Positions 17,667 to 25,082 of a stretch of DNA of 64,000 nt are shown here, in pieces. The DNA lies in contig CATJOY010000056.1 of the NCBI GenBank assembly GCA_949741925.1, positions 62,001 to 126,000 on the forward strand, read 5' to 3'. Position numbers and translations under genes: made by a program. Position 1 is the stretch's first letter, and each line of letters opens with the position of its first letter. Under the pieces are notes generated by a model. It had not been told where the DNA came from. It made no database searches and saw only the letters and a list, made by a program, of their open reading frames with translations. Source of the stretch: an uncultured Desulfovibrionaceae bacterium. Lineage in GTDB: Bacteria > Desulfobacterota > Desulfovibrionia > Desulfovibrionales > Desulfovibrionaceae.

Positions 17667-19444
17667 AACGCAATATTTTCCACGGTATTTCCGTATCCGC
17701 CGGCATCGCCATCGGACGGGCGTTTTTTCTTGCCCGTAAATTCCCACAAGTTCAGGCCGCCCGGGAAATCTCCCCAACACAGACAGGGACCGAACTCGCC
17801 CGCCTGGACGCCGCCTTTGAGAGCACCCGGCGCGAGATAGAAGACGCTGGAAGGCGCATTCCCCCGAGCCTCAAGGATCAGACCGGCATCCTGGCTGCCC
17901 ATTTGATGATCTGCCGTGATCCCAAACTCATTCAGGCAGCCCGCCAGGCCGTCAAATCCGATTTTCTCAGCGCCGAATGGGCCTTAGAAAAAGCCGTAGC
18001 CGCCATTGCCGAATCCTTCAGCTTGATTGAAGATTCCTATATTCGCGAACGGCTCCAGGATGTTCGCGCGGTGGCCGAACGCATCATGGGGCACTTACGG
18101 GGGCGTCTTGCCTCCGCTCTCCCCCCTGATGAACCCTTTATCCTGCTGGCCCACGACATCACTCCGGCGGATACCCTGGAACTTTCCCTAAAGCAGATTA
18201 TTGCCTTTGCCACGGAAGAGGGTAGCCGCACCGCCCATACCGGGATCATGGCCCGCAGTCTGCAAATTCCCGCTGTTGTCGGGGTCGGCGCCCTGGAAGA
18301 AGCCGTGAACGACGGAGATATGCTGGTTTTGGACGCCCTTGAGGGGCTGATCCTGGTTAATCCCGATCAGGCCGTCCTTAGCCGCTACCAGACCCAGCAA
18401 AACAAATTTTCCGCCTTCCAAGCTACCTTACGCCGCAACGCAAAGCTCCCCGCCGAGCCCCCCGGCGGCTTCCGGGTTGCCGTGCGCGGCAACATTGAAA
18501 CCCCCGATGAGGTCATGGCGGTCCTCAAGGCCGGCGGCGAAGGCATCGGGCTCTACCGCACGGAATACGGCTTTATTTGCAGGGTCGAGCCTCCAAGCGA
18601 AGAGGATCTCTTTGAGGAATACCGCCGTCTTTTATCCGCCGCAGCCCCCCACAAAGTGGTTTTCCGCACCCTGGATGTAGGGGCAGATAAAATGCTCTGG
18701 GATCAAAAAATGCTGGAGGAAGCCAATCCCGCCCTGGGTCTGCGCGGCATCCGCTACTGTTTGCGCAACCAAGATGTTTTCCGCCGCCAGCTCCGAGCCA
18801 TCCTGCGCGCCAGCATGTACGGCAACGCGGCCTTGATGTTCCCCATGATCTCCGGGCCCCGCGAACTCCGCCAGGCCAAGGCCGTGCTCAACGAAGTTAA
18901 ACAGGAGTTGGATACCTCCAAGGTACCCTTTGATCGGCACATGCCCGTAGGGCTTATGATTGAGCTGCCTGCGGCCGCCATGACCGCGGATATTCTGGCC
19001 CGCGAAGTAGATTTCTTCAGTATCGGCACCAACGACCTGATCCAGTATTCCATTGCCGTGGATAGAACCAACAAACATGTTTCCAGCCTGCACCAACCGT
19101 TGCACCCCGGCATCGTGCGCACTATCAAGCTGGTTGTCGATATGGCCCACATGGCCGGAGTTCCGGTCAGCATCTGCGGCGAAATGGCTTCAGATCCGTA
19201 TTGTCTGCTGATCCTCCTGGGCATGGGCATTGACGAAATCTCCATGGCTCCCCAGGCCATCCCCGGCATCAAACATATTATCCGCCATCTTGATTTGGAC
19301 GAGTGCACCCGGCTTGCCAGGGAGGCCCACGATGCGGGCAGCATCCAGGCCGTCAACCGGCTGGTCAAGCTGACCCTGGCTCAGGCCTTTCCTGACGAGC
19401 TGCCCTTCTATATTTCCCTTTTGGATACCGGTGATTTCGCATGA
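17663..19444 (+). CDS. ptsI: PTS Enzyme I (phosphoenolpyruvate-protein phosphotransferase)
   Basis: Cytosolic enzyme that autophosphorylates from PEP and phosphorylates HPr. It has the full 593-residue length: N-terminal HPr-binding helical domain, swivel domain with EEGSRTAHTGIMAR (active His192) and C-terminal PEP barrel with the conserved GIGLYRTEYGF and DFFSIGTNDLIQYS, and CGEMASDPY near the end. GTG start overlaps the ptsH stop (GTGA), and the stop overlaps the smpB start (ATGA), so EIID-HPr-EI-SmpB are translationally coupled. All catalytic residues are present, so the phosphorelay should be active. Confidence 0.95.
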   Translation: MKRNIFHGISVSAGIAIGRAFFLARKFPQVQAAREISPTQTGTELARLDAAFESTRREIEDAGRRIPPSLKDQTGILAAHLMICRDPKLIQAARQAVKSDFLSAEWALEKAVAAIAESFSLIEDSYIRERLQDVRAVAERIMGHLRGRLASALPPDEPFILLAHDITPADTLELSLKQIIAFATEEGSRTAHTGIMARSLQIPAVVGVGALEEAVNDGDMLVLDALEGLILVNPDQAVLSRYQTQQNKFSAFQATLRRNAKLPAEPPGGFRVAVRGNIETPDEVMAVLKAGGEGIGLYRTEYGFICRVEPPSEEDLFEEYRRLLSAAAPHKVVFRTLDVGADKMLWDQKMLEEANPALGLRGIRYCLRNQDVFRRQLRAILRASMYGNAALMFPMISGPRELRQAKAVLNEVKQELDTSKVPFDRHMPVGLMIELPAAAMTADILAREVDFFSIGTNDLIQYSIAVDRTNKHVSSLHQPLHPGIVRTIKLVVDMAHMAGVPVSICGEMASDPYCLLILLGMGIDEISMAPQAIPGIKHIIRHLDLDECTRLAREAHDAGSIQAVNRLVKLTLAQAFPDELPFYISLLDTGDFA

Positions 19445-19902
19445 GCAAAAAACCTTCTCCGGCACTTATCGCATCCAATAAGAAAGCCCGGCACTATTAC
19501 GAACTTCTGGAATTCTTCGAGGCGGGGCTGGTTCTCAGCGGCTCGGAAGTAAAAAGCATCCGCGCGGGGCATGTCAGCTTTCACGATGCCTATGTGAGCT
19601 TCCGCGAGGGTCAGGCGTATCTCTCGGGCCTGCGCATCGCGCCCTATGCCAATGCAGGCTATGCCCATCATGACCCCGACAGAGATAAAAAACTTCTGTT
19701 GCATGCCGGGGAAATCACGCTGTTGACCGCCAGGGTTGAGCAAAAAGGCCTGACCATTGTGCCCGTAAATCTGCATTTCAAGGCAGGACGCATTAAGGCG
19801 GAACTGGCAGTGGCGCGCGGGAAAAAAATCCATGACCAGCGTAATGATCTCAAACAGCAAGCCGAAAAACGGGATCTGCAACGGGAGCTTGTGCGGTACT
19901 GA
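19441..19902 (+). CDS. smpB: SsrA-binding protein
   Basis: RNA-binding partner of tmRNA for ribosome rescue. The 153-residue protein starts IASNKKARHYYELLEFFEAG (about 11-30), has LVLSGSEVKSIRAGHVSFHD (about 31-50), and ends with the basic region GRIKAELAVARGKKIHDQRN and a DLKQQAEKRDLQREL helix, all typical. Its ATG overlaps the ptsI stop by four bases. The tmRNA gene itself is not seen in this window. Confidence 0.95.
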   Translation: MSKKPSPALIASNKKARHYYELLEFFEAGLVLSGSEVKSIRAGHVSFHDAYVSFREGQAYLSGLRIAPYANAGYAHHDPDRDKKLLLHAGEITLLTARVEQKGLTIVPVNLHFKAGRIKAELAVARGKKIHDQRNDLKQQAEKRDLQRELVRY

Positions 19903-19986
19903 CGGTAACGCCGCGGGCTCGACGCCCGACGCCTCCTCCCCGGCGGATTGCCGGAGGATACGCCCTAACGGAGTTATTGGTTCGCT

Positions 19987-21609
19987 ATGAATGTTCTGCT
20001 TGTCAACCTGACCCGCTTCGGGGATCTCGTGCAGACCCAGGCAGTGTTTTCCGGCCTGGCCCGGCAGGGACAGAGCACGGGGCTCTTATGCCTGGAAAAT
20101 TTTCGGGATGCCGCGCTGCTGCTCAGGGATATCAACCAGCGGTACGCCCTGCCCGGGGCGCGCTTGCTCCGCGGCCTTGAAACGGCCTGGCCCGGCGCCG
20201 TGGCCGATTTGGAACGCTGGGCAGCCCACTGCCTGCAGGATTTCCAACCGGATGTCGTCTGTAACCTCACCCCCACCTTGAGCGCCCGCCTGCTCTGCCG
20301 CTATCTGGTCCAGGAAGCCGCGAAGCTCACCGGCAAGTTGCCGCAATATACCGGGTTCTCTCTTGATGAAGCCGGTTTTGGCCGCGATTCCAGCCCTTGG
20401 GCTTCGTTCCTCATGGGGGCGACCAAGGCTCGCGGCGTAAGCCCCTTCAATATTGTTGATATCTTTCGCAAAATATCCGCAACAGACAGCATGCCCCCCC
20501 AAGCGCTGCTGGCGCGCCCCAGCGACGAGGCTCTGGCCGCCGCCGAAGAGCGGCTGCGCGCCCAGATGCCCCCGGAAGCGGCCGGGGCCACAGGATTTAT
20601 AGCCCTGCAACCAGGAGCCAGCGAAGAACGCAGGCGCTGGCCCACGGCTTCGTTTGCAGCCCTGGCCACAACGGTTTGGCGTGAGGCAGGGCTCGTGCCT
20701 CTGCTTTTGGGCAGCCAAGAAGAACGGGAACTCAGCGAAGCTGTTGCCGCCGGCATTGCCGGTCCTTCCATCAATCTGGCCGGGGAAACCAGCCTGCCGG
20801 AGCTGGCCGCGATACTCTCTCTCTGCCGCCTTCTGGTCAGCAACGATACCGGCACCATGCACCTGGCGGCAGGCCTTGATATCCCCGTGCTGGCTGTTTT
20901 TTTAGCTACGGCCCAACCCTGGGATACCGGGCCTTACCGCAGCGGCTGTTGCTCGCTGGAACCGGATCTGCCCTGTCATCCCTGCCCCTTTGGCCAAGAG
21001 TGCCCGCATGAATTTGCCTGCCGCTTCAGCGTTTCTCCGGAACTAGCCGCCGAGCTGGTTCTCGGCTATGCCCGCACAAATAGTTGGAACGCCGGGAATG
21101 CCTCTCTCGTGGGTCGGGGGGCCCGTATCTGGCAAAGCGCGCATGACGAGCACGGCCTGATGGATCTTATCTCCCTCTCCGGGCATGAAAAAGCTGACCG
21201 GACCCTTTGGTTACGGGAACAACGGCATTTTTACCGTCAATTCCTGGATAGAGACCCGGGAACAGCATTTTCACCGGATCTGCCGGTTTCCTCCCTTCCT
21301 TTTAGTGTTGACTTCACCGACCAGCTTGGTCGGGAGCTGACTACGGCCATCACCCTGCTGGATGCTTTGGAACAGCAAGGAAGTCTCCTTCTGGCAAAGC
21401 CCCTGGCTCCGATCAAGGAACGCTTTTTCTCCAGTCTGGCGCGCATGGACTCCCTGCTCCGGGAATCCCGCAGTCTTGCGGCGCTGAGCCTGCTCTGGCT
21501 GGGCGACATGCATGAAAAAGACGACCTCGGTGCGGTGGTCCATCTTGCAAGTCAATACAAAACCCTGCTCATGAGCATGCGCTCTCGGCTTCAGCGCGAG
21601 CGCCCGTAA
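19987..21609 (+). CDS. Glycosyltransferase family 9 protein with C-terminal extension
   Basis: Predicted cytoplasmic-face heptosyltransferase-like enzyme (GT9, GT-B fold), probably acting on lipopolysaccharide core or another surface glycan using ADP-heptose. MNVLLVNLTRFGDLVQTQ begins the acceptor half; the donor half has FIALQPGASEERRRWPTASF (about 199-218), LVSNDTGTMHLAAGLDIPV (about 283-301) and a PCHPCPFGQECPHEFAC cysteine-rich segment seen in several GT9 enzymes. The GT9 part ends near residue 360. About 180 further residues, mainly helical, are not a family I recognise. A strong hairpin (21630-21656) follows. The start has a weak ribosome site (GGAG is 15 or more bases away). Confidence 0.85.
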   Translation: MNVLLVNLTRFGDLVQTQAVFSGLARQGQSTGLLCLENFRDAALLLRDINQRYALPGARLLRGLETAWPGAVADLERWAAHCLQDFQPDVVCNLTPTLSARLLCRYLVQEAAKLTGKLPQYTGFSLDEAGFGRDSSPWASFLMGATKARGVSPFNIVDIFRKISATDSMPPQALLARPSDEALAAAEERLRAQMPPEAAGATGFIALQPGASEERRRWPTASFAALATTVWREAGLVPLLLGSQEERELSEAVAAGIAGPSINLAGETSLPELAAILSLCRLLVSNDTGTMHLAAGLDIPVLAVFLATAQPWDTGPYRSGCCSLEPDLPCHPCPFGQECPHEFACRFSVSPELAAELVLGYARTNSWNAGNASLVGRGARIWQSAHDEHGLMDLISLSGHEKADRTLWLREQRHFYRQFLDRDPGTAFSPDLPVSSLPFSVDFTDQLGRELTTAITLLDALEQQGSLLLAKPLAPIKERFFSSLARMDSLLRESRSLAALSLLWLGDMHEKDDLGAVVHLASQYKTLLMSMRSRLQRERP

Positions 21610-21629
21610 CGCTTTTTCCCTCTTCTTTC

Positions 21630-21656
21630 GGCTGCCGGAGCAAGGCTCCGGCAGCC
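21630..21656 (+). terminator. Perfect 12-bp hairpin after the GT9 gene
   Basis: GGCTGCCGGAGC and its complement GCTCCGGCAGCC (21630-21641 and 21645-21656) flank a 3-base loop AAG, 20 bases past the stop codon. The nearest T-run is about 15 bases downstream (GATTTTTTCG), so termination is likely though not of the strict form. Confidence 0.6.
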
Positions 21657-21699
21657 TGCCTTATGCGGATTTTTTCGAGATTCCCCTGTTCCTCTCCTA

Positions 21700-21716
21700 T
21701 TGGCCCGTTGTTTGCA
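21700..21716 (+). promoter_or_regulatory. Sigma-54 promoter
   Basis: TTGGCCCGTTGTTTGCA matches the sigma-54 consensus TTGGCACGNNNNTTGCA except for C in place of A in the -24 box. The invariant GG (21702-21703) and GC (21714-21715) are exactly ten bases apart. Transcription would start near 21727, about 45 bases before the ATG at 21771, which has its own GGAGGAG-type ribosome site. Class II/III flagellar genes commonly use sigma-54. Confidence 0.75.
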
Positions 21717-21770
21717 TATGATAAGCAGCAACTGTAAAATTTTCCCCTTTGATGGGGTAGGAGGAGCATC

Positions 21771-22370
21771 ATGATAGTTATTGACGGACGTCAAAGCACG
21801 CTCGAAATAGGCAATTTTGCCAACCTTGAGGAAGTTCTGATCAAAGTAATGGAAGACGAGGTCAAGGAAGACCATATTGTTACCGACGTGCTGGTCAATA
21901 ATGAACTTTTCAGCGAAATATACCCTCACCAGGCCGAAGATATTGACAGCAGCGAATTGCAGCGGGTTGAACTCAAGACGGTATCCATGGATGACATGGC
22001 AACCGATGTGACCGCCGAACTGCACAAGGTCATCACCTTGATGCAAACCAGTTCCAAATCTGTGGCCGTGCTTTTCCGGCAAGGCGATACTGCCGAAGCC
22101 CTCGAACTCCTCCAGGATCTGTTGGATGTGACCCGGCATTTCCTGGGAACCGTTCATGCGCTGAGCGGCCGCTTTTGTGCTGACTCCGCGGCTTTTAGCA
22201 AGGTTAGTTCCGAAATGGATGCCTTGCTGACGGAAATGGGTGACGTGATGGATGTTCAAGACTGGATTTTGCTTTCTGACCTTCTGGAATTTGAATTCCA
22301 GCCCGCCATTGAAAACTGGCAGGGCATTCTTTCGGGCCTCACCGATACCATTGCCGCGGCAAAGGAGTAA
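21771..22370 (+). CDS. Conserved hypothetical protein, putatively flagella-associated
   Basis: A 199-residue soluble protein that I do not recognise as a named family. The N-terminal third is mixed alpha/beta and acidic (VMEDEVKEDHIVTDVLVNNE), and from about residue 75 to the end it is predicted almost wholly helical. No signal peptide or membrane segment. A TAGGAGGAG ribosome site lies six or so bases before the ATG. It is the first gene behind the sigma-54 promoter and is followed after three bases by the FlgN-like gene, so a role in flagellar assembly or a similar sigma-54-controlled surface process is inferred from context only. Confidence 0.8.
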   Translation: MIVIDGRQSTLEIGNFANLEEVLIKVMEDEVKEDHIVTDVLVNNELFSEIYPHQAEDIDSSELQRVELKTVSMDDMATDVTAELHKVITLMQTSSKSVAVLFRQGDTAEALELLQDLLDVTRHFLGTVHALSGRFCADSAAFSKVSSEMDALLTEMGDVMDVQDWILLSDLLEFEFQPAIENWQGILSGLTDTIAAAKE

Positions 22371-22373
22371 CCC

Positions 22374-22721
22374 ATGCACGAGAGTTTGCGCCTGCTTGAC
22401 GAAGCGCTGGCCATCAGCAAAAAAGAGGCCGCCGCCCTGGAAGCCGCCGATGATGCGCTTCTTGAGCGCCTTTGCGGACAGCGCGCGGCCTTGCTGCAGG
22501 AAGCCTGGGAAAAACGTGAGGGATGCGATCCCCTGCACATGTCTGAAGCACTTATGGCGCTCCAGGAAATTCAACGGACCTTACGGGTTCGCACACAAAG
22601 TTTAGCGGACGAAATCAGCGCTGAACTGAAAGCCAGCCGCAAGGAAAGCACCCGTATCAAGGGCTATCACAAGACGGTTTCCAGCAGCGACCGAGCCTTT
22701 TATGTAAGCCGTCTGGGGTAA
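22374..22721 (+). CDS. FlgN/FliT-like flagellar chaperone candidate
   Basis: A 115-residue, almost entirely helical, charged protein. The pattern of alternating leucines and acids (ALAISKKEAAALEAADDA near 12-29), the central RQR-type turn, and the ending KGYHKTVSSSDRAFYV resemble FlgN, the export chaperone for hook-filament junction proteins, in length and layout. It overlaps the same transcript as the 199-residue gene upstream (three-base gap) and is closed by a strong terminator. The assignment is by shape and context, not by a diagnostic motif; FliT or an unrelated coiled coil is possible. Confidence 0.6.
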   Translation: MHESLRLLDEALAISKKEAAALEAADDALLERLCGQRAALLQEAWEKREGCDPLHMSEALMALQEIQRTLRVRTQSLADEISAELKASRKESTRIKGYHKTVSSSDRAFYVSRLG

Positions 22722-23196
22722 CCAGCCCCAAAAACTCCTCCATAAATACGCCTGGCGTATACCGCCGACAGAGAAAAATGCCTGGTATGGTTCCGCCATA
22801 GCAGGCATTTTCGTTATATCCCCACTACGCTATGGTAAGCCGCTTGCCGCAGGCAGCGCCAAGCAGAATTCGTGATCAAAAGTAAGCTGACCGGTTGACC
22901 ATGATTTTCCAACGGTGTATCAGGGAGTCTTCACTGGCGGCGTCTGTGAAAAAAACAACTCAAGGGTGGTGCGTCAATGCTGTTTGCGCGCAACTGATCA
23001 AAAGCAATCGGAACCCACGGTGTGCGGTTCTTATTGTGTGCATGGACGCGGAAAGAGTACGTGGCCTTTTGCCGCCCTTTTCCTGACGGTAGACCCAAAG
23101 GGGGGGGTTAGGCGTTCCTTCTCTTTCCCGCGTTCAGGCTGGAGCCATCAGAGTATGGTGTATCCGCTGCAACTTTTTGGGAAGGAGATGGAAAGC
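22722..23196. other. Leader region of the yedE operon
   Basis: Between the terminator at 22811 and the yedE start lie about 385 bases with no convincing gene. The yedE frame is open upstream from 22915 but the peptide is unlike the family. A run of eight G at 23098-23107 and a CTTTTTGGGAAGGAG ribosome-site region just before yedE are the only marked features. No known riboswitch was recognised. The operon promoter must lie here. Confidence 0.5.
22775..22811 (+). terminator. Rho-independent terminator after the FlgN-like gene
   Basis: AAAATGCCTG pairs with CAGGCATTTT (22775-22784, 22802-22811), and within it TATGG pairs with CCATA around a TTCCG loop. With 15 base pairs and a terminal T4, this is a strong terminator closing the sigma-54 operon. 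A smaller palindrome ATACGCCTGGCGTAT precedes it at 22746-22760. Confidence 0.8.
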
Positions 23197-24282
23197 ATGA
23201 AAAAAAATCTTTTGGCGACAACGCCGGGCATCATCGTTGTGGGGGCTGCTATCGGCCTCATTGCTGTATGGCTGCAAAAGCTCGGCAACCCGGCGAACAT
23301 GGGGATTTGCGTAGCCTGTTTTGAACGGGATATGGCCGGTGGGCTGGGCCTGCACCGCGCGGCTATTGTTCAGTATCTTCGTCCGGAAATCATGGGGCTG
23401 GTTCTCGGTTCGCTCTTCGCCGCCCTGGTCACGCGAGAATTTAAACCACGGGGCGGTTCTGCGCCTCTTGTCCGTTTTGTCCTCGGCATGATTGCCGCGA
23501 TGGGGGCTCTGGTGTTTCTGGGCTGTCCGTGGCGTGCAATCCTGCGCCTGGCCGGCGGAGATGGAAACGCCATACTCGGCATCGCGGGTTTGGCAACGGG
23601 CATCTGGGTTGGAACGCTCTTTTTCAAAAAAGGTTATTCCCTCGGCCGCAGCAACAGCCAGAGCGTTGTCTCCGGCGCTCTGTTTCCTGCCATCATTATT
23701 TGCCTGCTCCTGCTATACCTTCTCTTCCCCCAAATCCCGGGAGAACCGAAAAGCGGCCCTCTGTTTTATTCCCTAACAGGCCCCGGCTCGCAACACGCGC
23801 CGTTCATCGCCTCCTTGGGGTTAGCCTTTATCATCGGCATCATCGCCCAACGTAGCCGGTTCTGCACAATGGGAGCGTTTCGCGATCTCTTCCTGTTCCG
23901 CTATGCGCACTTATTCCTCGGTCTGGCGGCAATGTTTGCCGCTGCATCTATCGCCAATATCGCCCTGGGCGACTTCAAAATTGGCTTTGAAGGCCAGCCC
24001 GTGGCACACAGCAACTTTCTTTGGAATTACCTCGGTATGGTTACCGCCGGGCTTGCCTTTGCTTTGGCCGGCGGCTGCCCTGGCCGCCAACTGTTCATGG
24101 CTGGAGAAGGCGACAGCGACGCGGGCATCTTTGCCCTTGGCCTGCTCGTCGGCGCGGCCATGGCCCATAACCTGGGCACAGCCAGCTCAGGGGCGGGTAT
24201 CGGCGCCTACGGCATCCAGGCTACAGTCATTGGTTTCCTTGTCTGCCTGCTCATCGGCTTTGTTCATTCAAAAAAAGCGTAA
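23197..24282 (+). CDS. yedE: YedE-family (YeeE/YedE) putative selenium or thiosulfate transporter
   Basis: Predicted inner-membrane transporter of 361 residues and about ten helices, family of YedE (proposed selenium transporter) and of the thiosulfate importer YeeE/TsuA. The conserved cysteines are all visible: GICVACFERD (C38, C41), LGCPWR (C110), SRFCTMGAFRD (C223) and GGCPGRQL (C294); in TsuA such cysteines line the path of the sulfur substrate. ATG 23197 has AAGGAG nine bases upstream; ATG 23188 abuts the same site and is less likely. It heads an operon with a TusA-like carrier (12-base gap), a DUF3343 protein and a kinase-fold protein, which favours selenium or reduced-sulfur handling. 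Confidence 0.88.
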   Translation: MKKNLLATTPGIIVVGAAIGLIAVWLQKLGNPANMGICVACFERDMAGGLGLHRAAIVQYLRPEIMGLVLGSLFAALVTREFKPRGGSAPLVRFVLGMIAAMGALVFLGCPWRAILRLAGGDGNAILGIAGLATGIWVGTLFFKKGYSLGRSNSQSVVSGALFPAIIICLLLLYLLFPQIPGEPKSGPLFYSLTGPGSQHAPFIASLGLAFIIGIIAQRSRFCTMGAFRDLFLFRYAHLFLGLAAMFAAASIANIALGDFKIGFEGQPVAHSNFLWNYLGMVTAGLAFALAGGCPGRQLFMAGEGDSDAGIFALGLLVGAAMAHNLGTASSGAGIGAYGIQATVIGFLVCLLIGFVHSKKA

Positions 24283-24294
24283 GGGAGTATAGCC

Positions 24295-24507
24295 ATGCAC
24301 ACCATTGATACCCGGGGACTTTCCTGCCCCCAACCGCTGGTTCTCCTGCACCAGGCCATTGCAGAAAATACCTCCGACCCCATGGATGTGCTGGTGGATA
24401 ACCAGGCCAGCCTGGAAAACGTTACCCGTGCCGCAGAGAAAAAAGGCTGGAACGTTGCCGTTAGGGATGAAGGCGAAGGCGTTTTCCGACTGGAACTGCG
24501 CCGGTGA
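24295..24507 (+). CDS. TusA/YedF-like sulfur or selenium carrier
   Basis: A 70-residue cytosolic protein of the TusA (SirA) family. The signature DTRGLSCPQPLVLLHQAI (about residues 4-21) includes the acceptor cysteine C10 in CPxP, and the rest forms the beta-alpha-beta core (MDVLVDNQASLENVTRAA). GGGAG is about eight bases before the ATG. It sits directly after yedE and its stop overlaps the GTG of the next gene by four bases. It probably takes sulfur or selenium as a persulfide or perselenide from the transporter side and delivers it onward; E. coli YedF has the same layout. Confidence 0.9.
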   Translation: MHTIDTRGLSCPQPLVLLHQAIAENTSDPMDVLVDNQASLENVTRAAEKKGWNVAVRDEGEGVFRLELRR

Positions 24508-25082
24508 AAGCTTTCTTTTCCCGATTGGCCGGATTGACCCGGGGAAAGCCTCGCCCCAAGGTTGCCCCCGGGGCTTCCGCCGCACCTGCCGGGCAGGGTT
24601 TCCTGGTCTTTCAACAGACGGGCGAAGTCATTCGGGCAGAACTCGTGCTCCGGGAAGCGGAGTTCAGGGTCAAAGTCATGGGGCCTCCCCCGGCGCTGCG
24701 CACGGGGTGCGACATGGTCGTTGTTTTTGACTTGATGCAGGAGCCGCGTATCCACAGAACGCTGGAAGCGCACGGGCTCGAGCCGCTCAGGATCGTCCCC
24801 GTGCGCGACGCCCTCCTTGACCCTGTGTCGCTGTTTCAAGTCCGCGACTACGGCGCATGGTTTATGGTGCGGGCCGCCAACATGAAAATTACCGTGGAAC
24901 GCGCATCCGGAAAAATCGTCAATATTTCCGGGGGCGGATGCCCCGATGTGCCCTATCTTGCGGCGCTTTTGACCGGGCAAGGCATCGGGGAGGCAGAGGA
25001 GCCGCGCCTCAAGGGGCAGACGCTGTGTTCCTATTCGCTGCAACGAGCCTTTGAGGAAGCGAGGCGGCTATGGCGTGGATAA
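24504..25082 (+). CDS. DUF3343 protein with an additional C-terminal cysteine domain
   Basis: 192-residue soluble protein, GTG start overlapping the tusA-like stop (GTGA). After a basic N-terminus (1-30), residues about 32-102 fit DUF3343, a putative Se/S carrier domain: FLVFQQTGEVIRAELVLREA then VKVMGPPPALRTGCD (C69). Stand-alone DUF3343 proteins are only about 80 residues; here about 90 more follow, with a tight turn SGGGCPDVPYLAALL (C146) and TLCSY (C175). I do not recognise this second domain. Its 3' end overlaps the next gene by 13 bases. Context suggests the last carrier or an acceptor enzyme in a selenium/sulfur relay. Confidence 0.75.
   Translation: MKAFFSRLAGLTRGKPRPKVAPGASAAPAGQGFLVFQQTGEVIRAELVLREAEFRVKVMGPPPALRTGCDMVVVFDLMQEPRIHRTLEAHGLEPLRIVPVRDALLDPVSLFQVRDYGAWFMVRAANMKITVERASGKIVNISGGGCPDVPYLAALLTGQGIGEAEEPRLKGQTLCSYSLQRAFEEARRLWRG

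Noticed and set aside
22895-23196. A small gene in the yedE leader
   Set aside because: Short frames exist, but none has both a ribosome site and a plausible composition.
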